Shown: positions 10,413-19,202, numbered from the stretch's first letter. The stretch is 64,000 nucleotides of DNA from Rhizobium bangladeshense (GCF_001662075.1 NZ_LYPL01000009.1:1-64000); one strand, 5' to 3'. The notes: generated by a model not told the origin, from the letters alone. Translations and numbers: made by a program.

Positions 10413-10432
10413 ACATAAAGATATCTTTATGT
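10413..10432. promoter_or_regulatory. 20-bp perfect palindrome upstream of metH, probable operator
   Basis: ACATAAAGATATCTTTATGT is a perfect palindrome 41 bases upstream of the metH start, in a 169-bp gap shared with the divergent AGE-family gene. ArsR-family regulators of the methyl cycle (such as SahR, which senses S-adenosylhomocysteine) bind AT-rich palindromes of this size upstream of metH in proteobacteria. I see no riboswitch fold here. Assignment to SahR is inference; the palindrome itself is seen directly. Confidence 0.6.
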
Positions 10433-10541
10433 CAATATATGCCTGTCGATTTCGTGCTTTGCAAGCCTCGCCAGATGACAGGCTTGAACGGCCTCTATAT
10501 AGGCAATTGATACGCATTGCCCACCAGATCGGAGGAGTATC

Positions 10542-11801
10542 ATGGCACCCGTAACCGGCAGCGCCGCGCTTGGAAACTGGACGAGCCGCGCCTATCACCG
10601 CGCCTGGCTGCTCGACCGGGCAAACGGCCTCTTCGATTTCTTCCAGCACAATTCGGTCAATCCCAAGGGCGGCTTCTACGACCTCGACGACACCGGCAAG
10701 CCGCTCGATGCCGAGGGTCAGATCCGCAGCATCCATATCGCCGCGCGCGCCGTGCATTGTTTTACCATCGGCGCGCTGCTCGGCCGTCCGGGTGCTGCCG
10801 ACCTCGTCGACCATGGCATGGACTATCTCTGGAACCATCACCGCGACCTAGAGAATGGCGGCTATTTCTGGTCGCTCGACAATAATGGTCCGGTCGACAG
10901 CAACAAGCAAGGCTACGGCCACGCCTTCGTGCTGCTCGCCGCCTCCTCCGCCAAGACGATCGGCCATCCGCTCGCCGACGGCATGCTCGCCGACATTACC
11001 CAAATCCTCAACACCAAGTTCTGGGAACCGCGCCACGGCGCGATCGCCGAGGAATTCACCGCCGACTGGCAGCCGCTCGACGGCGGCGCCTATCGCGGCC
11101 AGAACTCCAACATGCACCTGACCGAAGCGCTGATGGCCGCCTTCGAAGCGACCGGCGACAAGCAGTACCTCGCCAAGGCCGAAAGCATCGCCGATCTCGT
11201 CATCCGCCGGGCGGCCGGCTCGGTCGACTGGCGCGTCGCCGAACATTTCGACGCCGAGTGGAAGCTCGACAAGCAATATTATCATCCGAACGAAATGTTC
11301 CGCCCGGCCGGCACGACGCCCGGCCACTGGCTGGAATGGGCCCGCCTCATCCTACAGCTCTGGGTGCTCGGCGGCAAACGCATCGAATGGATGCCGGATG
11401 CGGCCAAGGCGCTCTTCGAGCAGTCGATGGCACTTGGCTGGGACAGCGACAAGGGCGGCTTCTTCTATACGCTCGATTGGAACGACACGCCCGCCAAGCG
11501 CAATAAGCTCTGGTGGCCGGCCTGCGAGGGCGCCGCCGCCGCCCACTTCCTCAACGAGCACCTGCCGAGCGACTACCACGAGGAATGCTATCGCAAGATC
11601 TGGAATGTGATCGAACGCGCCTTCATCGACCACAAGAACGGCGGCTGGCACGAGGAACTGACCGAAGATCTCGTTCCCTCGCATTCGCTCTTTCCCGGCA
11701 AGGGCGACATCTACCACGCCCTGCAGGCCTGCCTCATCCCGCTCTTCCCGGCAACCGGCAGCCTGACGAAAGGCATCGCCGAGGCCGGCGGCAGGCTCTG
11801 A
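10542..11801 (+). CDS. AGE-family epimerase/isomerase (N-acylglucosamine 2-epimerase or mannose isomerase type)
   Basis: A 419-residue (alpha/alpha)6-barrel enzyme. Family signatures seen are the conserved His in RSIHIAARAVH (near residue 66), NSNMHLTEALMAAFEAT (near 188), TPGHWLEWARL (near 256), the KLWWPACEGAA segment and a late HSLFPGKGDIYHALQA with the last catalytic-type His. Members interconvert N-acetylglucosamine/N-acetylmannosamine or D-mannose/D-fructose. The absence of an ATP-binding insertion and the resemblance to rhizobial and Agrobacterium proteins favour the mannose isomerase type, with moderate certainty. A GGAGGAG ribosome site precedes ATG by 5 bases. It is divergent from metH with no obvious functional tie. 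Confidence 0.85.
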   Translation: MAPVTGSAALGNWTSRAYHRAWLLDRANGLFDFFQHNSVNPKGGFYDLDDTGKPLDAEGQIRSIHIAARAVHCFTIGALLGRPGAADLVDHGMDYLWNHHRDLENGGYFWSLDNNGPVDSNKQGYGHAFVLLAASSAKTIGHPLADGMLADITQILNTKFWEPRHGAIAEEFTADWQPLDGGAYRGQNSNMHLTEALMAAFEATGDKQYLAKAESIADLVIRRAAGSVDWRVAEHFDAEWKLDKQYYHPNEMFRPAGTTPGHWLEWARLILQLWVLGGKRIEWMPDAAKALFEQSMALGWDSDKGGFFYTLDWNDTPAKRNKLWWPACEGAAAAHFLNEHLPSDYHEECYRKIWNVIERAFIDHKNGGWHEELTEDLVPSHSLFPGKGDIYHALQACLIPLFPATGSLTKGIAEAGGRL

Positions 11802-11834
11802 GGTCCACTGCCGGCAACCGCCGGCGCAGCCAAC

Positions 11835-11853
11835 GCCCCGCTCAGAGCGGGGC
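11835..11853. terminator. Hairpin between convergent genes
   Basis: GCCCCGCT and AGCGGGGC form an 8-bp stem with a 3-base loop. It includes the stop codon of the leftward gene at 11842 and follows the rightward stop at 11801 by 33 bases, so it may end both messages. There is no strong T-run. Confidence 0.5.
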
Positions 11854-12336
11854 GAGCCGCAGCGTATCCAGATCCTTCGCCAGCATCAGCGCCAGGGCCT
11901 CGACGACGAGATTATGGTCGTCGCGCTGCGGCAGGCCGGAGACGGTGACGGCGCCGATGCAGCCGGTGCCCTTGACGTTGATCGGGAAGCTGCCGCCATG
12001 CGGCGCGAAGTCGTCGCCGGAAAGGCCGTTGTCCTCGACTGTCTTGCCGTCCTTTCTCAACTTCAAGCCGGAGGCATAGCTGCTGCGGAAATAGCGCAGC
12101 ACCATATTGCGCTTGCGGCGCACCCAGTTGACGTTGTCGGGCGTCACGCCAGGCAGCGCCGCATAGAAGGCCGGCATCGAATGCAGGGTCACGTCGATCG
12201 CTACACCGAGGCCGCGCTCGGTGGCGAGTTCCTGCAGCAGTTTGCCGAGCTGCCATGCCGTCGTCAGGTCGAAGGCGTCGAAGCTCAGCGCTTTTTCCTG
12301 CTCCGCGATCCGGTTGAGATCGTCGTCGAGTGTCAT
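11842..12336 (-). CDS. HbpS/GlcG-type (DUF336, heme-degrading domain) protein, UPF0303-like
   Basis: A small cytoplasmic protein of 164 residues. It resembles the GlcG/HbpS superfamily through an LLQELATERGLGVAIDVTLHSMP strand-helix and the C-terminal GTGCIGAVTVSGLPQRDDHNLVVEAL, which is the family hallmark (G-x-I-G-V-S-G-x-x-x-x-x-D). ATG at 12336 with GGAG about 9 bases upstream is chosen over a longer frame that would invade the next gene. Members bind heme or cobalamin, or act as accessory proteins in catabolic operons. It is the last gene of the operon 18225-11842. The function here is unknown. Confidence 0.75.
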   Translation of the reverse strand: MTLDDDLNRIAEQEKALSFDAFDLTTAWQLGKLLQELATERGLGVAIDVTLHSMPAFYAALPGVTPDNVNWVRRKRNMVLRYFRSSYASGLKLRKDGKTVEDNGLSGDDFAPHGGSFPINVKGTGCIGAVTVSGLPQRDDHNLVVEALALMLAKDLDTLRLAPL

Positions 12337-12425
12337 GATAAGGCGCTCCTCTGCCGCAATGATCCGCTGCAGACCATTCTCGCCGGAGGCGGAAAAGTAA
12401 AGCAAAACTTGAACCAGCCCCGGCG

Positions 12426-13037
12426 TCAGAGCTTCGGCGTCAGCATCTCGAAACGGTCGCGTGTTGTCGCGCAAGTATCGCCGCCGAGGCGCGCAATGGC
12501 GTCGATCGCGGCCGGATCAACATGCAGCCGTTCCGGATCGACGATGCCGTCGCGGTAATGTGCGTAGACGATCTCACCCATGACGATCTGCCGCGAGCGG
12601 CCGAGCTCCAGCGTCACATGCCGCCGGCACTCGAAGGCGGCCGGCGCCTCGGCGATATAGGATGATGCCACCTTCACGCCCGGCATCGCCGTCAAGCCTG
12701 CTTCTTTCAGTTCATTGACGCCGCGCGGATACCTAGCACCGCAGACATGCATCGCCTCGGCAATGGCGAAGGAGACGATATTGACCGTGAAGACCTCGGT
12801 CATGCGGATATTGTGGCCGGTGTCCTTGAACGACATGTCGGCATTGTTCTCGACCCCGATCGCCAGGATCGGCGGATCGGCCGACAGGCAATTGAAGAAG
12901 CTGAAGGGCGCGGCATTGATCCGGCCGTGCTCATCGACGGTCGTCACCAGCGCGATCGGCCGCGGAATGATCGTGCCGATCATCAGCTTGTAACGCTCGC
13001 GCGCGCTGAGTTCATTGAAGTCGAAGGAAACCGGCAT
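12426..13037 (-). CDS. Flavin reductase-like, FMN-binding split-barrel protein
   Basis: A protein of 203 residues of the flavin reductase-like domain family. The N-terminal PRPIALVTTVDEHGRINAAPFSFF and NIRMTEVFTVNIVS segments are the FMN-binding signature. Members reduce FMN with NAD(P)H for partner monooxygenases, or use bound FMN in unknown reactions. ATG at 13037 is chosen; a TTG at 13043 that overlaps the racemase stop is an alternative. It lies between a racemase gene and an HbpS-like gene, in an operon with a polyamine-type importer, which points to breakdown of an imported nitrogen compound. No monooxygenase partner is visible. Confidence 0.82.
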   Translation of the reverse strand: MPVSFDFNELSARERYKLMIGTIIPRPIALVTTVDEHGRINAAPFSFFNCLSADPPILAIGVENNADMSFKDTGHNIRMTEVFTVNIVSFAIAEAMHVCGARYPRGVNELKEAGLTAMPGVKVASSYIAEAPAAFECRRHVTLELGRSRQIVMGEIVYAHYRDGIVDPERLHVDPAAIDAIARLGGDTCATTRDRFEMLTPKL

Positions 13038-13039
13038 GA

Positions 13040-13777
13040 TCAACCGTCCGAGCGGATCGGCGAGAAGGCGCTCATCGCCCCCATGAAAGGTTTCGGCAGC
13101 GGCGAGGCGTAGGAGCCGCGCTTGCTGGTGGAAAGCCCAAGCGAGACCAGCGCCTCGGCCTGCTTGACGGCGGCCGAGACACCGTCGACGACGGGCACGC
13201 CGTAGATTTCCTGCAATTCCCTTGCGAGATCCGTCATGCCGGCGCAGCCGAGCACGATCGCCTCGGCGCCGTCTTCGGCGAGCGCCCGCTCGATCTCGGC
13301 CCTGAGCTTGCCGATCGCGCCCGAGGCGGCGTTCTCCAACTCCAGCACCGGAATGTCGGAAGCCCGCACCTTGGCGCGCTCGCCCATGCCGTAACGGCGC
13401 ACCAGATTGTCGATCAGCACCCGTGACCGTTCGAGCGTCGTCACGACGGTAAAACGCTGCGCCAGGAAACCGGCCATTGCGACTGCGGATTCGCAGAGCC
13501 CGAGGATCGGCACATCGGCGAAGCTCCGTGCCGCGTCGAGCCCGGTATCGTCGAAGCAGGCGACGACAGCCGCGTCGTAGCCGGCCGCCTCCTTCAGTTC
13601 GACAAGCAGGCCGGGGATCGCCAGCGCCCCGTCATAATGGCCCTCGATGGAAACCGGCCCCATGCGCGCGGTGGCGGCGATGATTTCCGTGCCGGATGCG
13701 GCGACCGCGCGGGCGGCGGTCGCCGCCTTCTCGGTCATGGAGGCGGTGGTGTTCGGATTGACGATGAGGATGCGCAT
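13040..13777 (-). CDS. Aspartate/glutamate/hydantoin racemase family protein
   Basis: A 245-residue enzyme of the Asp/Glu racemase superfamily. The start MRILIVNPNTTASMT is typical of the hydantoin/allantoin racemase branch. Two Cys regions that supply the acid-base pair are present, AAVVACFDDTGLDAAR and EAIVLGCAGMTDLARE. Possible roles are racemisation of a hydantoin or allantoin, or maleate-type isomerisation. It follows the permease genes with 1 base spacing, so it is in the same operon and probably acts on the imported compound. The start ATG is unambiguous. Confidence 0.85.
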   Translation of the reverse strand: MRILIVNPNTTASMTEKAATAARAVAASGTEIIAATARMGPVSIEGHYDGALAIPGLLVELKEAAGYDAAVVACFDDTGLDAARSFADVPILGLCESAVAMAGFLAQRFTVVTTLERSRVLIDNLVRRYGMGERAKVRASDIPVLELENAASGAIGKLRAEIERALAEDGAEAIVLGCAGMTDLARELQEIYGVPVVDGVSAAVKQAEALVSLGLSTSKRGSYASPLPKPFMGAMSAFSPIRSDG

Positions 13778-13778
13778 G

Positions 13779-14600
13779 TCAGTGGATCTTTGCCTGCCGC
13801 CGGCTGAGCATGGTCATGATGCCGAGCGCGATGAGAATGATGGTGAAGGAAAACAGCGTCGTCACCGTGCCGAGCGCATAGAGCACCGGCGTCGTGACAT
13901 TGGTCGTCATGCCGTAGATTTCGAGCGGCAGCGTATTGTAAGTGCCCGACGTCATCAACGTCCGGGCGAACTCGTCATAGGACAGCGTGAAGCCGAACAG
14001 GCCGACGCCGATCAGGCTCGGCGCGATCATCGGCAGGACGACATGGCGGAAGGTCTGCCAGGAAGTGGCGCCGAGATCGCGCGCCGCCTCCTCATAGGCC
14101 GGCGAGAAGCGATTGAAGACGGCGAACATGATCAGCACGCCGAAGGGTAGTGTCCAGGTCAGATGCGCGCCGAAGGCCGAGGAATACCAGGCGGGCTTCA
14201 GCCCTCCCTCCTGGAAGACGACGCCAATGCCGAGCGAGACGATGATCGACGGCACGACGAGGCTGGCGACAGTGGCGTAAAACAGCACGGTCGAACCGCG
14301 GAAACGGCGGCGGAAGGCAAGGCCGGCGAGCAACGACACGACGACCGTCACCGCCATGACCATCAGCCCTAGCGAGAAGGAGCGTCGGAAGGAGGCGCCG
14401 AAATCGCCGACCGCCTGCTTTTCGAACAGGTTGAAGAACCAGTCCGTGGAAACGCCGTTCATCGGGAACGTCAGACCGCCGTCCGGTCCCTGGAAGGAGA
14501 GGATCAGGATCGCCGAGAGCGGGCCGTAGAGGAACAGCACGAAGACGGCGAAGAAGATCGCCAGCAGATAGAATTCGAGGCCGCGTTTCTCGTGGTTCAT
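13779..14600 (-). CDS. ABC transporter permease, PotC/spermidine-putrescine type
   Basis: A 273-residue inner-membrane permease with helices near 11-33, 73-95, 106-128, 140-160, 185-210 and 235-260. The EAA loop is in PAYEEAARDLGATSWQTFRHVVLPMI. It is the second permease of a PotABCD-like importer; its stop is one base before the racemase gene. The substrate may be a polyamine or another small cationic or organic molecule; assignment beyond the family is not possible. Confidence 0.9.
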   Translation of the reverse strand: MNHEKRGLEFYLLAIFFAVFVLFLYGPLSAILILSFQGPDGGLTFPMNGVSTDWFFNLFEKQAVGDFGASFRRSFSLGLMVMAVTVVVSLLAGLAFRRRFRGSTVLFYATVASLVVPSIIVSLGIGVVFQEGGLKPAWYSSAFGAHLTWTLPFGVLIMFAVFNRFSPAYEEAARDLGATSWQTFRHVVLPMIAPSLIGVGLFGFTLSYDEFARTLMTSGTYNTLPLEIYGMTTNVTTPVLYALGTVTTLFSFTIILIALGIMTMLSRRQAKIH

Positions 14601-14601
14601 C

Positions 14602-15516
14602 TCAAAGCTCCTTGCGGATATCGACGACCCGCAGGATCGCCGCGACCATCAGCAAAACGACGGCAAGCAGCACGACAGCATTGGCGGCGGCGGCCGGATA
14701 TTGCAGCAGCGACATCTGGTTCTTCATCATCAGCGCCACCGAGGCGCTCTGGCCGCCGGACATCACCTGCACGGTCGAGAAATCGGCCATGACGAGCGTG
14801 ACGACGAAGATCGTGCCGATCGCCATGCCGGGCTTGGCGAGCGGAATGACGACATTCCACAGCACCTGCCAGCCGGAGGCGCCGGCATCGCGCGCCGCCT
14901 CGAACAGCGAGCGGTCGATGCGCATCAGCGTATTGAAGATCGGCGTCACCATGAACAGCGTGTAGAGGTGCACCATGGCGAGCACGACGGCGAAATCGGA
15001 ATAGAGCAGCCATTCGATCGGCTGCGGGATAACGCCCATTTCGATCAGCGTCGAATTGACGAGGCCGTTGCGCCCGAGCACGGGGATCCACGAGATCATA
15101 CGGATGATGTTCGAGGTCATGAACGGCACGGTGCAGACGAGGAAGAGGATCATCTGCGTCGAGGTCTTGCGGATGTGGAAGGCCAGGAAATAAGCGACCC
15201 AGAAACCGATGACGAGCGTCAGCGCCCAGACGATGGCGGTGAATTTCAGCGTGTTGAGATAGGTCTTCCACGTCACCCACGAACCGAGCGTATCGGTGTA
15301 GTTCATCGTGAGGAAATCGGGATAGAGGCCGGCGAAATCATAATCCCAGAAGCTGACGACCGCGATCATCGCGATCGGCAGCAGGAAGAAGAAACCGAGA
15401 ATGGCGATCAGCGGCGTCGCCTGGAGATAGGAGATGGCAGAGGGGGAGAGACGGAAAGAACGCCTGCGGCGGGCGCCGTGGCTGCCCTCTTCCGTTTCTG
15501 CTGCGATGGTTGCCAT
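14602..15516 (-). CDS. ABC transporter permease, PotB/spermidine-putrescine type
   Basis: A 304-residue inner-membrane permease. The first helix is at about 33-55, and the EAA loop occurs in RSLFEAARDAGASGWQVLWNVVIPLA. It is the first permease of the pair; the partner gene starts one base after its stop. A 273-bp gap with large inverted repeats separates it from the binding-protein gene upstream. Confidence 0.9.
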   Translation of the reverse strand: MATIAAETEEGSHGARRRRSFRLSPSAISYLQATPLIAILGFFFLLPIAMIAVVSFWDYDFAGLYPDFLTMNYTDTLGSWVTWKTYLNTLKFTAIVWALTLVIGFWVAYFLAFHIRKTSTQMILFLVCTVPFMTSNIIRMISWIPVLGRNGLVNSTLIEMGVIPQPIEWLLYSDFAVVLAMVHLYTLFMVTPIFNTLMRIDRSLFEAARDAGASGWQVLWNVVIPLAKPGMAIGTIFVVTLVMADFSTVQVMSGGQSASVALMMKNQMSLLQYPAAAANAVVLLAVVLLMVAAILRVVDIRKEL

Positions 15517-15544
15517 ATCCCGTTCTCCGTTCTGATTACGGCAG

Positions 15545-15775
15545 GTTGAATGAAGGCGCGTGTCGCCCCCTCATCCGCCTGCCGGCACCTTCTCCCCGCT
15601 GGGGAGAAGAGGAATCGCGGCGGCGTCTCGGCCACCGCAAACCTTGCGTCGGTTGGGGAGGACTCAAAAAAGACCCCTCCCCAACCCTCCCCACAAGGGG
15701 GAGGGAGTTTCTTTGCCGCACCGCCTCCGAGCTCCCTCCCCCTTGTGGTGAGGGTTGGGGAGGGGAAAGCGGCAA
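15545..15775. repeat. Two intergenic inverted-repeat elements
   Basis: The gap between binding-protein and permease genes holds a 9-bp stem (15589-15597 with 15601-15609, CTTCTCCCC core) and a larger inverted repeat whose 34-base arms (15674-15707 and 15732-15765) differ at one position. The larger element's arms match those at 34541-34718. In the minus-strand message it would form a long hairpin just after the binding-protein cistron. Confidence 0.75.
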
Positions 15776-15789
15776 TCGCCGACGTTGCC

Positions 15790-17088
15790 TTACGCCGCGA
15801 TGAACTCGTTCCAGCGGCGGACCATGTAGCGGTCTTCGTCCATGACGGAGTTCCAGCAGGCCACAGCACCCATGCGGGCTTCGAAGGCGCCGCCGTCGCG
15901 CACGGCTCCGGCCTTCTCCATCACCTTGCCTTCGGGAGACAGGATATCGCCCTGAGCCGGCTTGCCCTCGATCCAGTAGCCCCATTCGTCTGCCGTCATG
16001 AAGTTCTTGGCGGTCTCCATGCAGGCGGAATAGTAGCCCTGGCGGTTGAGGTAGCCGCCGACCCAGCCCGATGTGTACCAGTTGATATATTCATAGGCCG
16101 CGTCGAGCTCGGCGCCCTTGAGGTGCGAGGCAAGGCCGAGGCCGCCGCCCCAGGCGCGGTAGCCTTCTTTCAGCGGCTGATACTTGCAGGCAATGCCCTT
16201 GGAGCGGACGGCGGCCACTGCCGGCGACCACATGGACTGGATGACGACTTCGCCCGAAGCCATCAGGTTGACCGACTCGTCGAAGCTCTTCCAGAAGGCG
16301 CGGAACTGGCCGTCGCCCTTGGCCTTGATCAGGAAGTCGACCGTCTTGTCGATCTCTTCCTTGGTCATGTTGCCCTTGTCGGCATATTTGATGTTGCCCA
16401 TGGCTTCCATGATCATCGCCGCATCCATGATGCCGATCGACGGGATGTTGAGGATCGAAGTCTTGCCCTTGAACTTCGGATCCATGATGTCGGCCCAACT
16501 GGTGATGTCGCGGCCGACGAGATCCGGGCGGATGCCGAGCGTATCGGCGTTGTAGATGGTCGGAACCATCGTCATCCACTGGGTCGGCTCCTTGGCGAAT
16601 TTCTTGGAGCCCTGCGCCTCGACGAAGCCGACCGTGTGCGGCGCCGTGCCCTGGGCGATGACGCTGTCCGGCTTCATCTTGCCGTTGATGAACAGCGGCA
16701 CGATCTTGTCGTAATATTTGAGCTTCTTGACATCCATCGGCTGCAGCACGCCTGATGGAAACACCTTCTTGGCAATCCAGTATTCGATGTCGGCGATGTC
16801 GTAGCTGTCGGGCTGGGTAACGGCGCGCTGGGCGGCGGCGTCGGAATCGGTCGCCGTCATCTCCAGCGTGATGCCGAGATCGGCTTTGCACTTCTCGGCG
16901 ATGGCATTGATGTTCGAAACGCCGGTGCCGAACTGGCGAAGCGTGATGTTCGTCTTCGCCCAGATGGTGGGAAAGCCGGTGATGGCACCGGAGCCCGCGA
17001 TGGCGCCGACGGCGGCGGCTCCCGTCTTCAGCAGCGTGCGGCGGGACAGGCCCTTCGCAGCCTTCGTCGATGTCGTTTCAGTCGTCAT
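15790..17088 (-). CDS. Periplasmic binding protein of a polyamine-type ABC importer, Tat-exported
   Basis: A 432-residue extracellular solute-binding protein. The N-terminus has a twin-arginine signal, SRRTLLKTGAAAVGAIAG (about residues 15-32), so it is probably exported folded. The mature part is PotD/PotF-like with the ending typical of these proteins (RWNEFIAA). It comes directly after the ATPase gene (45 bases). The importer's ligand is unknown; the co-operonic racemase and flavin reductase argue for a hydantoin-like or amino compound. Confidence 0.88.
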   Translation of the reverse strand: MTTETTSTKAAKGLSRRTLLKTGAAAVGAIAGSGAITGFPTIWAKTNITLRQFGTGVSNINAIAEKCKADLGITLEMTATDSDAAAQRAVTQPDSYDIADIEYWIAKKVFPSGVLQPMDVKKLKYYDKIVPLFINGKMKPDSVIAQGTAPHTVGFVEAQGSKKFAKEPTQWMTMVPTIYNADTLGIRPDLVGRDITSWADIMDPKFKGKTSILNIPSIGIMDAAMIMEAMGNIKYADKGNMTKEEIDKTVDFLIKAKGDGQFRAFWKSFDESVNLMASGEVVIQSMWSPAVAAVRSKGIACKYQPLKEGYRAWGGGLGLASHLKGAELDAAYEYINWYTSGWVGGYLNRQGYYSACMETAKNFMTADEWGYWIEGKPAQGDILSPEGKVMEKAGAVRDGGAFEARMGAVACWNSVMDEDRYMVRRWNEFIAA

Positions 17089-17133
17089 GTCAGTTCCCCT
17101 TTTTGTTGACGCGGAAGGTTGGTTGATGATGGT

Positions 17134-18225
17134 TCATGCAGAAGAGCGGCCGAGAAGCACGGCGTCATCGAGTTCCCAGCTGAGCGCGACGGCCTCGCCG
17201 ACGGCGACAGGCCGGGCGAAATAATCGCTATCGTCAGCAATGACGGTGAAGTCGTCGCTGCCGGCGCCGACAACGGTGATCTTCACCGAAGAGCCGCGAT
17301 ATTCGACGTTGGAGACGACGCCGTTGAAGCCGAGCGTCCATTCGCTCGCCACCTGCAAGCGCACGCGGTCGGTGCGGATGCCGATATCGACTGATGCGCC
17401 GACCTCCCTGCCCGCCCCGCGTACGGAAAAGCTCTGCCCCTCCGGCACGGTCATGACGAGCACGCCGTCCGCGCTTGATGTCACCCGGCCGGTGAGCACA
17501 TTGTGATCGCCCATGAAGCGGGCGACGAAGGCGGTCGCCGGGCGCTCGAACACCTCGCGCGGGGCCGCCGCCTGCTCAATCCGGCCGTCATTCATGATGA
17601 CCATGATATCGGCAAGCGCCATCGCCTCTTCCTGGCTGTGGGTGACGTGCACGAAGGTGATGCCGAGCGACTTCTGCAGTTTCTTGAGTTCGGCGCGCAT
17701 GCGGATCTTCAGGAACGGATCGAGCGCCGACAGCGGCTCGTCGAGCAGCAGCGCTTCCGGATCGGTAATCAGTGCGCGTGCCAGCGCCACACGCTGCTGC
17801 TGGCCGCCGGAAAGCTGGGCCGGACGCCTGGAGGCATAGGCCTCCATCTGCATCAGCTTCAGCATTTCGAGCGCCTTGGCCCGCCGTTGTGCCTTATCGA
17901 CACCCTTCATCTTCAAGCTGAAGGCGACATTGTCGATCAGGTCGAGATGCGGGAACAGCGCATAGGACTGGAACATCATCGCCGTGCCGCGTTTGGCCGG
18001 CGGAAAGTCGGTGACAACAGTATTGCCGAGCCGGATATCGCCCGACGAAATGCTTTCATGGCCGGCGATCATGCGCAGAGTCGAAGTCTTGCCGCAGCCC
18101 GATGGGCCGAGGAAACAGCAATAGGAGCCGGCCGGAATCTTCAGGCTGATCCCATGGACGGCAGTCGTCGCCCCATAGACCTTCGAAACGGATACTATAT
18201 CGATCTCTGCCGCTTTCGACATCAT
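17134..18225 (-). CDS. ABC transporter ATP-binding protein, PotA type
   Basis: A 363-residue ATPase. It has Walker A GPSGCGKTS, the Q-loop MFQSYALFPHL, signature LSGGQQQRVALARAL, Walker B LLLDEPLSALD and switch His in VTHSQEEA, with a C-terminal TOBE domain (about 275-360). The start at 18225 has GGGGAAGG just upstream; a longer frame would run into the regulatory gap. It is the first gene of the seven-gene operon and divergent from the GntR/FCD regulator. Confidence 0.92.
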   Translation of the reverse strand: MMSKAAEIDIVSVSKVYGATTAVHGISLKIPAGSYCCFLGPSGCGKTSTLRMIAGHESISSGDIRLGNTVVTDFPPAKRGTAMMFQSYALFPHLDLIDNVAFSLKMKGVDKAQRRAKALEMLKLMQMEAYASRRPAQLSGGQQQRVALARALITDPEALLLDEPLSALDPFLKIRMRAELKKLQKSLGITFVHVTHSQEEAMALADIMVIMNDGRIEQAAAPREVFERPATAFVARFMGDHNVLTGRVTSSADGVLVMTVPEGQSFSVRGAGREVGASVDIGIRTDRVRLQVASEWTLGFNGVVSNVEYRGSSVKITVVGAGSDDFTVIADDSDYFARPVAVGEAVALSWELDDAVLLGRSSA

Positions 18226-18290
18226 GCCTTCCCCTATTTGGGAGAAGACGATGCATCTGCCGTGCCAATCCGACTTCAGCACATCAACCT

Positions 18291-18405
18291 ATTGTAAAGA
18301 AACAATCTTATCGAAAATGCCCCGGCAAGAGCAATTAATGAGCATGGCATCGTCTGCACATCATTTAGGCTATTGTCCGCAATTTACGCAAAAAGTTGTA
18401 TACGA
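18291..18405. promoter_or_regulatory. Two candidate GntR/FCD operators in the divergent gap
   Basis: ATTGT-N6-ACAAT lies at 18291-18306, and TTGTATACGA with a central GTATAC palindrome at 18396-18405. FadR/VanR-type GntR proteins commonly bind T-x-GTATAC-x-A sites. One lies near the importer promoter and the other near the regulator gene, which fits a shared operator region with autoregulation. Binding is inferred. Confidence 0.45.
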
Positions 18406-18491
18406 TTTCGCTGCCACTTCGGTTACAAATTCCGTTTAACTTTTGCCGCGAAGCCGGGTATGGTTTGCCAGTCATCAGGGAACAGAATTTC

Positions 18492-19202
18492 ATGAAATCC
18501 GCCGTCAAGGCTCAACAGGCCGAAGACTCCGCCGAAACCGGCGCGCAGCAGATCCGCGACGCCATTCGCGAAGCGATCGTCGAGCGCAGGCTATCCCCCG
18601 GCACAAAACTTTCCGAAAGCGATGTCGGCAATCTCTTCAACGTCAGCCGCACACTTGCCCGCGCCGCCCTCCAGGCGCTCTCCTACGAGGGTCTCGTCAG
18701 CGTCGAGAAGAACCGCGGCGCCTTCGTTGCCTATCCCTCCCCCGACGAGGCCCGCCAGATCTTTGCCGCCCGCCGCCTGGTCGAGCCGGGCATATTGCGC
18801 GAGGCGGCAGCGCGGATCACGCCCGGCGACATCAGCCAGTTAAGAGAGCTTCTGCTGGAGGAAGGCCGGCTGATGAGCGAGCGCGGCCAGACGGCGCGGC
18901 GCGCCGAGATCAAGGCGTCAGGCGATTTTCATCTGATGCTGGCGGAAATCTCCGGCAACGCGATCATGCAGCGCTTCATGGAGGAGCTTGTCGCCCGCTC
19001 GTCGCTGGTGATCGCGCTTTACGGCCAGTCGACGGCCTCAAGCTGCGGCCATTCCGAACATGGCGACATCATCGCGGCGATCGAAAACGACGATCTCGAC
19101 CGCGCCTGCCAGCTGATGCTGCATCACATCGCCCATATCGAGGCCGATCTCGACCTGCGCGCGCGCAAAAGCCTTGGCCTCAAGGAGGCCTTCGAACTCT
19201 GA
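18492..19202 (+). CDS. GntR-family regulator with FCD domain
   Basis: A 236-residue regulator. A winged helix at about 15-80 (IVERRLSPGTKLSESDVGNL and SRTLARAALQALSYEGL) is followed by an all-helical FCD effector domain with the metal-binding His pattern (DFHLMLAEISGN, and a later HHIAHIEADL). ATG at 18492 is preferred since AGGGAA precedes it and the upstream extension lacks family similarity. It is divergent from the polyamine-type operon and probably represses it until the substrate appears. Confidence 0.9.
   Translation: MKSAVKAQQAEDSAETGAQQIRDAIREAIVERRLSPGTKLSESDVGNLFNVSRTLARAALQALSYEGLVSVEKNRGAFVAYPSPDEARQIFAARRLVEPGILREAAARITPGDISQLRELLLEEGRLMSERGQTARRAEIKASGDFHLMLAEISGNAIMQRFMEELVARSSLVIALYGQSTASSCGHSEHGDIIAAIENDDLDRACQLMLHHIAHIEADLDLRARKSLGLKEAFEL

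Noticed and set aside
8663..10510. A 615-codon open frame on the plus strand, opposite metH.
   Set aside because: It mirrors metH codon structure, with no ribosome site or domain. High GC makes long antisense frames common.
10373..10541. Possible SAM or SAH riboswitch upstream of metH.
   Set aside because: Too short between the palindrome and start, and no conserved riboswitch core is visible.
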